From Rhizobium lentis (lineage in GTDB: Bacteria > Pseudomonadota > Alphaproteobacteria > Rhizobiales > Rhizobiaceae), in contig NZ_JACHBD010000008.1 of the NCBI RefSeq assembly GCF_014200175.1, positions 277,024-341,023 of the forward strand: a stretch of DNA of 64,000 nt, read 5' to 3'. Below the pieces are notes generated by a model. That model was not told where the DNA came from, did no database searches, and worked only from the letters and a program-made list of their open reading frames with translations. Below are positions 26,933 through 35,929 of the stretch, piece after piece. The number at the start of each line of letters is the position of its first letter. Within the stretch, counting starts at the first letter, position 1. A program made the position numbers and the translations under genes.

Positions 26933-29320
26933 TCACGGCGCCGGCCACACCCATCCACTCACCTCCGGCATGTCCTCGCCATGTTCCCTGACATAGTCGT
27001 GATGCGCGGCAAGCTTGCCGCGGAGGGCGGCGAGGGTTTCACCTGCCTTTTCCTTCAGGCCCGGGACGCGCTCGATGGCTTCGATGGCGAGATGGAAGCG
27101 GTCGAGCTGGTTGAGGACGGTCATGTCGAAGGGGGTGGTCGTCGTTCCCTCCTCGATGAAGCCGCGGACATGGATGTTTTCGTGGTTGGTGCGCTTATAG
27201 GTCAGGCGGTGGATGAGATAGGGGTAGCCGTGATAGGCGAAGATGACAGGCTTGTCCGAGGTGAAGATCGCGTCGAAGGCTTCGTCGGAAAGGCCGTGCG
27301 GATGCTGGTCGCTGGATTGCAGCGCCAGCAGGTCGACGACGTTGACGGTGCGGATTTTCAGCTCCGGAATAGCCTTGCGTAAGAGATCGACGGCGGCGAG
27401 CGTCTCCATGGTCGGCACGTCGCCGGCGCAGGCCATGACGAGATCGGGCGAGATCGCGTCCTCCTCGTTGCTCGCCCAGTGCCAGATGCCGATGCCGGCT
27501 TCGCAATGTTTTATCGCTTCGTCCATCGACAGCCATTGCGGCTCCGGCTGCTTGCCGGCGACGATGACGTTGACGCGGTCGTAGGTGCGTAGGCAATGAT
27601 CGCCGACCCAGAGCAGGGTATTGGCATCCGGCGGCAGGTAGATGCGGACGATATCGGCCTTCTTGTTGGCGACGAGATCGACGAAGCCGGGGTCCTGATG
27701 GCTGAAGCCGTTATGGTCCTGGCGCCAGACATGCGAGGTCAGCAGATAGTTCAGCGAGGAAATCGGCTTTCGCCATTCGAGCTCGCGCGTCACCTTCAGC
27801 CATTTCGCATGCTGGTTGAACATGGAATCGATGATGTGGATGAAGGCCTCGTAGCAGGAAAAGAGGCCGTGCCGGCCGGTCAGCAGGTAGCCTTCCAGCC
27901 AGCCCTGGCAGAGATGTTCGGAGAGCACCTCCATGACGCGCCCGTCGCGGGAGAGATTGATATCGTAGGGTTCGATATCTTCCATCCAGACGCGGTCGGT
28001 GACGTCGAAGACGCTGCCGAGGCGGTTCGATTCCGTCTCGTCGGGGCCGAAGATGCGGAAGTTCGCCCCCTCCGCATTGAGCTTCATCGTGTCGCGCAGG
28101 TAATGGCCGAGGATCTGCGTCGACTGCGCCATGACGCTGCCGCGCCTGCCGGTGTCGACCGCATAGTCCCTGATATCGGGAACGACCAATTCCGTGCGCA
28201 GCAAGCCGCCATTGGCATGCGGATTGGCGCCCATACGGCGCTTGCCGAGAGGGGCAAGGGCGCGCAGCTCAGGCTTTAATCGGCCGTCGGAACCGAAGAG
28301 ATCTTCCGGATTGTAGCTGCGCATCCAGTCCTCGAGGATCTTGCGGTGGCCATCGTCCCCGCGGCAGTTGGAAACCGGCACTTGATGGGCGCGCCAGAAG
28401 CCTTCCACCTTCTTGCCGTCCACCTCCTTCGGGCCCGTCCAGCCCTTGGGGCTGCGCAGTACGATCATCGGCCAGCGCGGGCAGCCGTCCGCAGCCTCGC
28501 CGTTGAGGGCCTGCCTCTGGATTTCGCCGATGCGGTCAAAGATCCGGTCAAGGGTCGCGGCCATCTGCCGATGCATGTCTTGCGGCTCATGGCCCTCGAC
28601 GAAGAAGGGTTCGTAGCCGTAGCCCTCGAAGAGGCGCCGGAGGTTGTCGTCACCGGTGCGAGCGAGAATGGTCGGGTTGGCGATCTTGTAGCCGTTCAAA
28701 TGCAGGATCGGCAGAACCGCGCCGTCGCGGGCGGGATTGAGGAACTTGTTGGAATGCCAGCTGGCGGCCAGCGGTCCGGTTTCGGCCTCGCCGTCGCCGA
28801 CGACGCAGGTGACGATCAGGTCGGGATTGTCGAAGGCCGCGCCATAGGCATGGACGAGGGCATAGCCAAGCTCGCCGCCCTCGTGGATCGATCCGGGCGT
28901 TTCCGGCGCCGCGTGGCTTGGGATGCCGCCGGGGAAGGAGAATTGCCGGAAGAGCTTGCGCATGCCTTCGGCATCCTCGGAAATATCGGGATAGATTTCG
29001 CTGTAGCTGCCTTCGAGATAGGTGTTGGCGACCATGCCCGGGCCGCCGTGGCCGGGGCCGCACATATAGACGACATCGAGATCGCGGGCGCGGATGAGGC
29101 GGTTCAGATGCGCATAAATGAAGTTGAGGCCCGGTGTCGTGCCCCAGTGGCCGAGCAGGCGGGGCTTGATGTGCTCTGACTTCAGCGGCTCGCGCAGCAG
29201 CGGATTGGCAAGCAGGTAGATCTGACCGACCGAGAGATAGTTGGCCGCCCGCCAGTAGCGGTCGATCAGGGTGAGTTCAGCATCGGTCAGGGCGGCGGCG
29301 GTCGAGACATGCTTTTCCAT
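26933..29320 (-). CDS. xfp: Xfp, xylulose-5-phosphate/fructose-6-phosphate phosphoketolase
   Basis: Thiamine-diphosphate enzyme splitting xylulose-5-P (or fructose-6-P) to acetyl phosphate plus a triose or tetrose phosphate. The 795-residue protein has full family length, with LGHWGTTPGLNFIYAHLNR, GPGHGGPG, the TPP-binding GDGEAETGPLAASWHSNKF and C-terminal YKRTNHENIHVRGFIEEGTTTTPFDM. GGGAG precedes the ATG. Acetate kinase lies just upstream (72-base gap) on the same strand, giving a complete acetyl-phosphate-to-acetate branch. Confidence 0.97.
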   Translation of the reverse strand: MEKHVSTAAALTDAELTLIDRYWRAANYLSVGQIYLLANPLLREPLKSEHIKPRLLGHWGTTPGLNFIYAHLNRLIRARDLDVVYMCGPGHGGPGMVANTYLEGSYSEIYPDISEDAEGMRKLFRQFSFPGGIPSHAAPETPGSIHEGGELGYALVHAYGAAFDNPDLIVTCVVGDGEAETGPLAASWHSNKFLNPARDGAVLPILHLNGYKIANPTILARTGDDNLRRLFEGYGYEPFFVEGHEPQDMHRQMAATLDRIFDRIGEIQRQALNGEAADGCPRWPMIVLRSPKGWTGPKEVDGKKVEGFWRAHQVPVSNCRGDDGHRKILEDWMRSYNPEDLFGSDGRLKPELRALAPLGKRRMGANPHANGGLLRTELVVPDIRDYAVDTGRRGSVMAQSTQILGHYLRDTMKLNAEGANFRIFGPDETESNRLGSVFDVTDRVWMEDIEPYDINLSRDGRVMEVLSEHLCQGWLEGYLLTGRHGLFSCYEAFIHIIDSMFNQHAKWLKVTRELEWRKPISSLNYLLTSHVWRQDHNGFSHQDPGFVDLVANKKADIVRIYLPPDANTLLWVGDHCLRTYDRVNVIVAGKQPEPQWLSMDEAIKHCEAGIGIWHWASNEEDAISPDLVMACAGDVPTMETLAAVDLLRKAIPELKIRTVNVVDLLALQSSDQHPHGLSDEAFDAIFTSDKPVIFAYHGYPYLIHRLTYKRTNHENIHVRGFIEEGTTTTPFDMTVLNQLDRFHLAIEAIERVPGLKEKAGETLAALRGKLAAHHDYVREHGEDMPEVSGWVWPAP

Positions 29321-29391
29321 GGGCTTCTCCCGTTCGAAAACGCGTTCAACGTCAGTTCTAGCCGTTAGCGCCAGCGCGCCGTTGATCTGGA

Positions 29392-30570
29392 TCAGCGGGC
29401 GCGAAGAACGGACAGCGCCTCGTCGGCGATCACCTGTTCTTCGTCCGTGGCAACGACATGGGCGGCGATACGGCTTTCCCCGGTGCTGATCGTGAAACTG
29501 TCGGCGGCGTTGGCCTTTTCATCAATCGAAAGGCCGAGCCAGGACAGGCGTTTCGCCACGCCGACGCGGATTTCCGGCTGATGCTCGCCTATGCCGGCGG
29601 TGAAGACGACGGCATCGAGGCCGCGGAGGGTTACCGCCATGCGGCCGATCTCGCCGGCAATGCGCAGTGTGAAAAGGTCGATCGCCTGGCGCGCTTCCGG
29701 GCGGCCGTCCGTCAACAGATCGCGCGTATCGGCGCTGATACCGGAAACACCGAGCAGGCCTGAGCGGTGATAGAGCAGATCCTCGATCTCACCCAGGGAT
29801 CGTTTTCTCTCTCCTGCCAGGTGCAGGATCACGCCGGGATCGAGGCAGCCCGGGCGTGTCGCCATCGGGATGCCGTCGAGGGTCGAAAAGCCCATGCTGC
29901 AATCGCGGCTGATGCCGTCTTCCATCGCACAGAGGCTGGCGCCGCTGCCGAGATGGGCGACCACAACCTTTGCCGCATGCGGCGCTTTGCGAGCGAGTTC
30001 ACTGGCGATGAACTTATAAGAAAGCCCGTGGAAGCCGTAACGCTTGATGCCCTCGTCATGCAGGGAACGGGGTATGGCGAGGCGGCGAACGAGATCGTCC
30101 TGCGTGGCATGGAAGGCCGTGTCGAAGGAGGCTGTCTGGACAAGATGCGGCTTCAGGTGACGGAGCGCGCGGATGAAGCGCAGCGCTTGCGGTTGGTGCA
30201 GAGGCGCGAGCGGGATCAGCGCTTCGATCCCATCGGTGGCGGCGTCATCGAGCGCGACGGCGCTCGTGAAGCGCTCGCCGCCATGGACGACGCGGTGGCC
30301 GACAGCGACTGCGGCAGCCATGTCGAAATGATCGGCGAGAAGCGCGAAGGTCTCGTCGATAACGCCGTGCAGATCGTCCGTCACCTCCGCCCTCAGCGGC
30401 ATGTGGAATGTCTGAGATTCCCTGGTCAGTCCAAGCGAGAGCGGCTCGGCGCGGAGGTCGATGACGCCCTTTCCGAGGTGTCGTGCCTCGGCGCTATCGA
30501 TCGAGAAGACGCCGACCTTCACAGTCGATGAGCCGGCGTTGAAGGTCAGGAGGAGGTCGGTGGATGACAT
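29392..30570 (-). CDS. ackA: AckA, acetate kinase
   Basis: Interconverts acetyl phosphate plus ADP and acetate plus ATP. The 392-residue protein has the ASKHA fold motifs FNAGSSTVKVGVF, VGHRVVHGGE, FDTAFH, YGFHGLSY, HLGSGASLCA and FTAGIGEH. It is the promoter-proximal partner of xfp; no phosphotransacetylase gene is visible nearby, so acetyl phosphate from phosphoketolase would go straight to acetate and ATP. Confidence 0.96.
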   Translation of the reverse strand: MSSTDLLLTFNAGSSTVKVGVFSIDSAEARHLGKGVIDLRAEPLSLGLTRESQTFHMPLRAEVTDDLHGVIDETFALLADHFDMAAAVAVGHRVVHGGERFTSAVALDDAATDGIEALIPLAPLHQPQALRFIRALRHLKPHLVQTASFDTAFHATQDDLVRRLAIPRSLHDEGIKRYGFHGLSYKFIASELARKAPHAAKVVVAHLGSGASLCAMEDGISRDCSMGFSTLDGIPMATRPGCLDPGVILHLAGERKRSLGEIEDLLYHRSGLLGVSGISADTRDLLTDGRPEARQAIDLFTLRIAGEIGRMAVTLRGLDAVVFTAGIGEHQPEIRVGVAKRLSWLGLSIDEKANAADSFTISTGESRIAAHVVATDEEQVIADEALSVLRAR

Positions 30571-30723
30571 GTCTTCAGAGACTCCGCACAGTCGTCACGA
30601 TGACCGAACTTAGCGCCGAAACTCCCGCTGGAAAGGCATGGCAGCCCGTGCGCAACATGCTGACGGTTCGTGGCGGCCGGCACGACGCCAAGCTTGGGGC
30701 AGTTTTGTTGAATTACGCTAGGG

Positions 30724-32256
30724 TCAGGCCGTCGACGCCAGATTGGCGTTGCGATCGCGGATGAAGATGCTTGCCTCGGCGGCGGACATCGCCTTGCCGA
30801 AAAGATAGCCCTGGCCTATGTCGCAGCCGAGCTGCAGCAGGAAGGCGAGCTGGCCATGCTCCTCGACGCCTTCCGCAGTCGTCTTGATATTGAGGCTTCT
30901 GCCGAGGCCAAGCATGGCGCGGACGATCTTTTCCTGGCGCTCGTCGTCGCGATAGGTGGCGATGAAGCTTTTGTCGATCTTGATCTTGTCGAAGCGATAG
31001 CGGGCGAGCTGGGCGAGGCTGGAATAGCCTGTGCCGAAATCATCGAGAGCGATCTGGATGCCGGCAGCATGCAGTTCTTCGAGAATGACGGCGGCGATAG
31101 CGGGATCCTGAATCAGCGCGTTCTCGGTGATCTCGACTTCCAGGCGTTGCGGCGGCAGCCGGGTTGCCGACAGCACCTTGAGGATGCGGGATGTCAAGAG
31201 CTTGTCTTCCATCTGCACCGGCGAGACGTTGAAGGACAACATGACATGCGCCGGCCAGGTGAGCGCGTCGCTGCAGGCCTGGGCGAGGAGATCCTCGAAC
31301 AAGGCGGTGATCATGCCGGTTTCCTCGGCAATTTCGATAAAGACCGGCGGCGGAATGCGGATGCCATCCTCGCCCGTCCAGCGCGCGAGCGCTTCGAAAC
31401 CGCAGAGCTGGCCGGTCTTCAGGTCGATCAGCGGCTGATAGAAGGGCTTGATGTCCTTATTGGCGATTGCGGCGCGCAGCCTGGTTTCCAAAGCGGCGCG
31501 CTCGGTTACCTTGTCCTGCATCGAGGTTTCGAAGACGAGAAAATGGTTGGGGCCACGTGATTTGGCCTCGTACATGGCGAGGTCGGCACGATGGGCGGCA
31601 TCTTCCAGCGGTTCGGCTCCCTCAGCCCAGCGATCGTAGCCGACGCTGGCGCCGACTTCGACGGCAAAGCCATCGATATGGATCGGCCGGGTCACGGCCT
31701 GGATCAGCAGCTTGGCGAAACGCTCCTCGCGCTCAGCCGTCAGGGCAAAGGCGACGATGATGAATTCGTCACCGCCAAAGCGGTAGACGCAATCGGCATT
31801 GCCGAGCGCGCAGATGCGCCTGGCGATTTCGATCAGCAACACGTCACCGCCCTTGTGGCCGACGAGATCGTTGACTTTCTTGAAGCCGTCGAGATCGACA
31901 GAGAAGATGGTGACGTTGTCGTCCCATTTCTCGATTTCGGCTTCGGCGTCCTTGATCGGCCGAGCGAGAGCCCTGCGCTCGAAGGCGTAGCGGTTCGGCA
32001 GCTTGGTCAGTTGATCATGAGTTGCCGTCCAATCGGCCTTCACCTGAGCGGCGACGCGCAATTCCATTTCCTTGCGCAGATCGGCAATGCGCAGCACCGA
32101 ATAGATGAAGCTCATAGCGCCGGCGATGCCGAGCCCTAGAACGAGCTTGTCGGCACCGTATGCGCCGAAATCGGTCATGAATGAAGCGAGGCTGTCGTCG
32201 AACCGGAGCAGCGTACCGAGGAGCCAGAGGGTTATCCCCAAACCGACGATCGACAT
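30724..32256 (-). CDS. GGDEF/EAL cyclic-di-GMP enzyme, membrane anchored
   Basis: The 510-residue protein has two N-terminal membrane helices (about 3-17 and 38-54), a diguanylate cyclase domain with intact GGDEF (161-165, RFGGDEFII) and a phosphodiesterase domain with GFEALARW, EITEN, DDFGTGYSSL, KIDKSF, AEGVE and QGYLFGKAM. The RxxD product-inhibition site before GGDEF is absent (GNAD). Both catalytic motifs look active, so net activity cannot be predicted. The start at 32256 follows GGAAGG; an earlier frame start (32295) does not. Probably monocistronic. Confidence 0.93.
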   Translation of the reverse strand: MSIVGLGITLWLLGTLLRFDDSLASFMTDFGAYGADKLVLGLGIAGAMSFIYSVLRIADLRKEMELRVAAQVKADWTATHDQLTKLPNRYAFERRALARPIKDAEAEIEKWDDNVTIFSVDLDGFKKVNDLVGHKGGDVLLIEIARRICALGNADCVYRFGGDEFIIVAFALTAEREERFAKLLIQAVTRPIHIDGFAVEVGASVGYDRWAEGAEPLEDAAHRADLAMYEAKSRGPNHFLVFETSMQDKVTERAALETRLRAAIANKDIKPFYQPLIDLKTGQLCGFEALARWTGEDGIRIPPPVFIEIAEETGMITALFEDLLAQACSDALTWPAHVMLSFNVSPVQMEDKLLTSRILKVLSATRLPPQRLEVEITENALIQDPAIAAVILEELHAAGIQIALDDFGTGYSSLAQLARYRFDKIKIDKSFIATYRDDERQEKIVRAMLGLGRSLNIKTTAEGVEEHGQLAFLLQLGCDIGQGYLFGKAMSAAEASIFIRDRNANLASTA

Positions 32257-32562
32257 GCATTGCCTTCCGGCTCTGCTCTGGAAAAACACCGGCATTATGC
32301 CTTCTCCATCTCCACCCGCGTCGAGATATCACAAAAGTCTGAAATGTTCGTTGAAACCAGAAGGCGAACTATCAGAGGGGGAAGTGCGCGGATGCGCCGT
32401 CAGGAGCCTGGATGACGCTTGCGATGTAACCGGGATTGTCATCGCGGCTGTTTCACAGATTTCGACCAGAAGGAGAATAATGCTGCAGGTGGTTGGCGCT
32501 GCAAAGATCAGGAAGACAAACGAAGGCGAGCGTGCTGTCGCATGCTCGCCCTTTCTCGTGCT
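32257..32562. other. Intergenic region upstream of the GGDEF/EAL gene
   Basis: No gene is supported. Holds the promoter region of the GGDEF/EAL gene and an inverted repeat GGCGAGC (32525-32531)/GCTCGCC (32544-32550) that could end the small minus-strand gene at 32563. Confidence 0.4.
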
Positions 32563-32679
32563 TCAGGCGGTGACGATCAGCAGCGGAACGCTGACGATGA
32601 GACCGGCCAGAACCGTGAACGTGGCGACGCGCATGAAACGCAGGCGCCGCGTGCGTTCTCCACTCCAATCATATGTCAT
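32563..32679 (-). CDS. Small membrane protein, 38 residues
   Basis: ATG at 32679 with AAGGAG eight bases upstream. The product begins MTYDWSGERTRRLRFMRVAT and ends in a hydrophobic helix (FTVLAGLIVSVPLLIVTA), giving a positively charged cytoplasmic head and one membrane span. I recall short proteins with this head-and-helix plan in rhizobia; no function is known. An overlapping plus-strand frame exists but encodes no recognisable protein. Confidence 0.55.
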   Translation of the reverse strand: MTYDWSGERTRRLRFMRVATFTVLAGLIVSVPLLIVTA

Positions 32680-32778
32680 TCGTCCATCTCCTTGGGACAA
32701 GGAAGTAGTCCCCGCAAAACCGGGTTCAACAGGGATGACGCAATTTGCTTGTGTAAGGCTGGATAGAATGAGGAATCT

Positions 32779-33333
32779 CTAATGCTGGAAGCGCAGAGAC
32801 CAGCGACTGCCGTTGCTGGTCATGCGAAGGATGGCGAGCGGCTCGACGTCGTTCAACCAGAAAGAGGAGGGCGGCGCCTGAAGCACATGCGCGACCGCCG
32901 CCCGGATGACAGCCGCATGGCTGACGGCGATGACGTGACCGCCGAGGGCCGATTGGGTGTCCATCCAGCCGGCGACGCGCTTTCGCAGATCAACAAGGCT
33001 CTCGCCGCCGTGCGGTGCTGCCGCCGGCTCGGTCATCCAGGCCATGAGGCTTTCCGGTTCTTCCGCCTCGACCGCCGCGATCGGCCTGCCGGCCCAGCGG
33101 CCGTGGTCGCAATCACGAAGCGCCGGATCCGCCAGGGCTTCGAGGCGTAGCGCCTCGGCGGTCTGGCGGGCGCGCAAGGCGGGGCTCGTGACGATACGAT
33201 CCGCGCGGGGCAGGGCGGCGATCTTGCCGGCTTCCTCTTCCGCTTTGCCCTCAAGCGGTTCGTCGAGCGGGAAAAGGGCCTTGCGGCTCGCCGCCGTCGC
33301 ACCGTTGCAGATCCAGGTGAGGCGCGTATTCAC
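32779..33333 (-). CDS. Histidine-phosphatase-fold protein lacking the RHG histidine
   Basis: The 184-residue protein keeps the phosphoglycerate-mutase-like plan: TSPALRARQTAEAL (phosphate-binding Arg), DHGRWAGR, HGGESLVDLRKRV and the second catalytic region VSHAAVIR (His139). However, the N-terminal RHG motif is replaced by CNG (residues 9-11, WICNGAT), so the phosphorylated His is Asn. It starts with GTG at 33333 and is transcribed away from the cobalamin riboswitch and cbtBA, next to which such proteins may act in cobalamin metabolism (inference). Either inactive or altered in function. Confidence 0.8.
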   Translation of the reverse strand: MNTRLTWICNGATAASRKALFPLDEPLEGKAEEEAGKIAALPRADRIVTSPALRARQTAEALRLEALADPALRDCDHGRWAGRPIAAVEAEEPESLMAWMTEPAAAPHGGESLVDLRKRVAGWMDTQSALGGHVIAVSHAAVIRAAVAHVLQAPPSSFWLNDVEPLAILRMTSNGSRWSLRFQH

Positions 33334-33429
33334 GATCGTTCTGACCTTTCGACACGACTGCAGCGCCGCGCGTCTGTTCCGGCGCCAAAGGACGCTTTGC
33401 CAGCTTGCGAAGTTTCGTTGACAGTCTCT

Positions 33430-33560
33430 TCAGCGTGCAGCTATAACCGGGCTGTTGCGGGTTTGGAAGCCGGTGGGAATCCGGCGCGGTCGCGCCACTG
33501 TGACCAGCGTGTCGAAAGCTCTTCGCGCTGGAAGTCAGACCCTGCCGCACAAGCACTCTT
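33430..33560 (+). promoter_or_regulatory. Cobalamin riboswitch (B12 element) upstream of cbtBA
   Basis: Shows the conserved core GAAGCCGGTGGGAATCCGGC (33467-33485 region), the B12 box GCGCCACTGTGACC and the 3' segment GGAAGTCAGACC, in the right order and spacing. Adenosylcobalamin binding should switch off the downstream cobalt transporter. The regulated start is at 33591, about 50 bases past the core. Confidence 0.95.
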
Positions 33561-33590
33561 TCGACTGAACGCGTCATTCCGGAGGAATAC

Positions 33591-33800
33591 ATGTCTGACA
33601 CCACTTTCACGCCCGTCGCGGCACCGGCGCCGATCCCCGTCGGCGAAATTCTTCCCTGGGCGATCTTCGGCGGCCTGCTGATGCTCATCGCCATCTACTT
33701 CGTCGGCACCGAGGAGGGCGCGATGGCGCTGTTCAACGGCATGTATGTGCATGAATTCGTGCATGACGGCCGTCATCTCCTCGGCTTTCCCTGCCACTAA
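33591..33800 (+). CDS. cbtB: CbtB, cobalt transporter subunit
   Basis: A 69-residue protein with one membrane helix (about 20-39) and the diagnostic His-rich C-terminus HEFVHDGRHLLGFPCH (His54, 58, 62, 69, Cys68), which likely captures the metal. GGAGGAATAC precedes ATG 33591. Together with CbtA it forms a B12-riboswitch-controlled cobalt uptake system, here directly behind such a riboswitch. Confidence 0.95.
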   Translation: MSDTTFTPVAAPAPIPVGEILPWAIFGGLLMLIAIYFVGTEEGAMALFNGMYVHEFVHDGRHLLGFPCH

Positions 33801-33813
33801 GGGAGTTCCCGAC

Positions 33814-34548
33814 ATGGTTGGAAATCTTTTGCTTCGCGGCATGTTCGCGGGCGTGATTGCTGGCATTCTCGTTTTCGCTTTCGCCCATATCTTCGGCGAA
33901 CCGCTGGTCGATGCGGCGATCGCTTTCGAAGAGGCCAGCGCGCAGGCGGCCGGGCAAGCGACCGAACCTGAAGTCGTCAGCCGCGCCACGCAGGCCGGTC
34001 TCGGCCTCTTCACCGGCGTTATGGCCTACAGCGTTGCCGTCGGCGGGCTTTTTGCCCTCGCTTTTGCTCTCGTGCATGGCCGCTTCAGCGCTCATTCGGC
34101 GCGTGGCACCTCGGCCGTCATCGCCATTGCCGCCTTCGTGGCCATCGTTCTCGTCCCCGGCATCAAATATCCGGCCAACCCGCCGGCGGTCGGCAATCCC
34201 GACACGATCGGCGTCAGGACCGAGCTGTTCTTCCTGATGATCGTAGTTTCGGTTGGGGCGCTGATTGCCGCCGTGGCGCTGTCGCGCCGCCTCTCCGAGC
34301 GTTTCGGGCTTTGGAACGGCGCGATCGTCGCCGCTCTCGCCTATCTCGTGTTTATCGGCGTCGTGCTTTATCTGCTGCCGCCGATCAACGAAGTGCCTGA
34401 GAATTTCTCGGCGATGGTGCTCTGGCGGTTCCGCACGACCTCGCTCGGCATGCACGCGATTCTCTGGGCAACGCTCGGCCTTGCCTTCGGAGCGCTGGCG
34501 GAAAGACGGCTTGCCCTCAAGGGCGGGCTGCGGCCCGCCTTCCGGTGA
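33814..34548 (+). CDS. cbtA: CbtA, cobalt transporter membrane subunit
   Basis: The 244-residue integral membrane protein has about six helices and the CbtA N-terminus (LLLRGMFAGVIAGILVFAFAHIFGEP) with the conserved H-x3-E and further His/Glu residues between helices. AAGGGAG precedes ATG 33814, 13 bases after cbtB. The stop overlaps the GTG start of the next gene. Confidence 0.93.
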   Translation: MVGNLLLRGMFAGVIAGILVFAFAHIFGEPLVDAAIAFEEASAQAAGQATEPEVVSRATQAGLGLFTGVMAYSVAVGGLFALAFALVHGRFSAHSARGTSAVIAIAAFVAIVLVPGIKYPANPPAVGNPDTIGVRTELFFLMIVVSVGALIAAVALSRRLSERFGLWNGAIVAALAYLVFIGVVLYLLPPINEVPENFSAMVLWRFRTTSLGMHAILWATLGLAFGALAERRLALKGGLRPAFR

Positions 34549-35171
34549 TCCGGCCCATCGGCAGGCTTGCGGCTCTGGCTCTGATCGCAAGCCTGTTCCC
34601 ATTGCTTGCGGGAAACACGTCCGCCCATGAGCGCCGCGCCGGCGGCAGCCATACCGGCCTCGAGATCCCGGCCATTTCCCACGGCGAGATGGCGGTCATT
34701 GCCGATTACCGCGGCGAGATTATCGCGCTGGCGTCGCGGGCGGTCGATACCAACGAACCGTTCCGCCGCGTCCTGAACTACGCCGAGATCCAGTATTCCT
34801 ATTGCGTCTGGGGCCGAATGCCGGGCAGCGTGACGGACGAGGAAAGCCCTTTCAACGAATGCGCTCATGCCTATCTCGCGGCGACGAAAGCCGTACTGAT
34901 GGCGATGCGGGAGATGCCGCGGGAGGCGACTGCGGCGGGCGAAATCATCTCAGCCATCGACATCGACATGGCGCGGCGCGGGCTTGCGCTCATCACCTGC
35001 CAGTTTAGCGGCGAGGCTTTCAACACCGCCCAGGTCGTCAAGCCAAATTGGAGCAGGGTGCCGCTTCATCCTGCCAGCATGGCATCTTTGACGGGATTGG
35101 CTGCCCTGTTTGGTCTTGCCGGCCTTGTGTTGAGAGGCGTCTTGCGGCCGAAGGCTCAGTCGTCGGAATAG
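34545..35171 (+). CDS. Uncharacterised exported protein coupled to cbtBA
   Basis: The 208-residue product starts at GTG 34545, overlapping the cbtA stop (GTGA), so it is translationally coupled to the cobalt transporter. It has a signal peptide (cleaved near NTSA, residue 27), a His-containing mature N-terminus (HERRAGGSHTG), three Cys (in YSYCVWG, FNECAHAY and LITCQFSG) and a C-terminal hydrophobic helix (about 178-198). It could be a periplasmic metal-binding or assembly partner of CbtAB; that is inference from context. The 3' end overlaps the convergent oxidoreductase gene by 16 bases. Confidence 0.75.
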   Translation: MIRPIGRLAALALIASLFPLLAGNTSAHERRAGGSHTGLEIPAISHGEMAVIADYRGEIIALASRAVDTNEPFRRVLNYAEIQYSYCVWGRMPGSVTDEESPFNECAHAYLAATKAVLMAMREMPREATAAGEIISAIDIDMARRGLALITCQFSGEAFNTAQVVKPNWSRVPLHPASMASLTGLAALFGLAGLVLRGVLRPKAQSSE

Positions 35172-35818
35172 CGCTGTTCGCGCCACGGATCGCCATACAT
35201 GTGGTAACCGTTCTTTTCCCAGAAACCGGCCTCGTCGGCGGGCATCAGCTCGATCCGGCGCAGCCATTTGGCGCTTTTCCAGAAATAGAGATGCGGCACG
35301 ACGAGGCGCATCGGGCCGCCGTGATCGGGCGTCAGCGGCAGGCCCTCCCATGATGTCGCCAGGATCGCGTCCTCGGCGGCGAAATCGGCAAGCGGCAGGT
35401 TGGTGGTGTACCCGTCATAACTCGTCAGCAGGACGTAGGCCGCATCCGGCTTCGGCATGGCGAGATCGAGCAGATCCCGCGTCGAAACGCCCTTCCAGTT
35501 GTTGTCATAACGCGACCAGGTGGTGACGCAGTGGATATCACTGATCCTGGTGCTCTGCTCGATCGCCTGGAAGGCGGCCCAGTCGAGGGTGAGCGGCGTT
35601 TCGACCAGGCCGCGGACATCGAGCCGCCAGCTGTCGGTGGAGATGACGGGCTGCTGGCCGAGGTCGAGCACCGGCCAATTTTTGACGAGGTGCTGGCCGG
35701 GCGGCAGGCGCTCGGCTTCCGGACGGCTGACGCGACCGGTCAGGAATTTGCCCTCCGCCGCCCAGCGGCGCTTGGAACTGGTCAGTTTGCTGTCGGCGGG
35801 CGTCTGGTCGTCGCTCAT
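35156..35818 (-). CDS. Sulfite-oxidase-like molybdopterin oxidoreductase
   Basis: The 220-residue protein contains the oxidoreductase molybdopterin-binding domain with the Mo-ligand cysteine in DIHCVTTWSRYDNNWKGV and HGGPMRLVVPHLYFWKSAKW. No signal peptide or heme domain is present, so it is a short cytoplasmic relative of sulfite oxidase and MsrP/YedY. Its substrate is unknown. The start at 35818 follows AAGGAG. The longer upstream frame lacks similarity. Confidence 0.88.
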   Translation of the reverse strand: MSDDQTPADSKLTSSKRRWAAEGKFLTGRVSRPEAERLPPGQHLVKNWPVLDLGQQPVISTDSWRLDVRGLVETPLTLDWAAFQAIEQSTRISDIHCVTTWSRYDNNWKGVSTRDLLDLAMPKPDAAYVLLTSYDGYTTNLPLADFAAEDAILATSWEGLPLTPDHGGPMRLVVPHLYFWKSAKWLRRIELMPADEAGFWEKNGYHMYGDPWREQRYSDD

Positions 35819-35929
35819 GAGTGGGTCTCCTTGCGTTGCCGCAATAGGGCATCCGGCCGACGGGGTGTCAAGTTTCGGCAGACCCTTGGAAATCCCCGTC
35901 CGTATCATTAGACTTGGAGCCCGTCGGGC

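Noticed and set aside
32480..32782. Plus-strand frame with an AAGGAG site opposite the 38-residue gene
   Set aside because: The ribosome site is good, but the product is Arg/Pro-rich with no sensible fold and overlaps a better supported minus-strand small gene.
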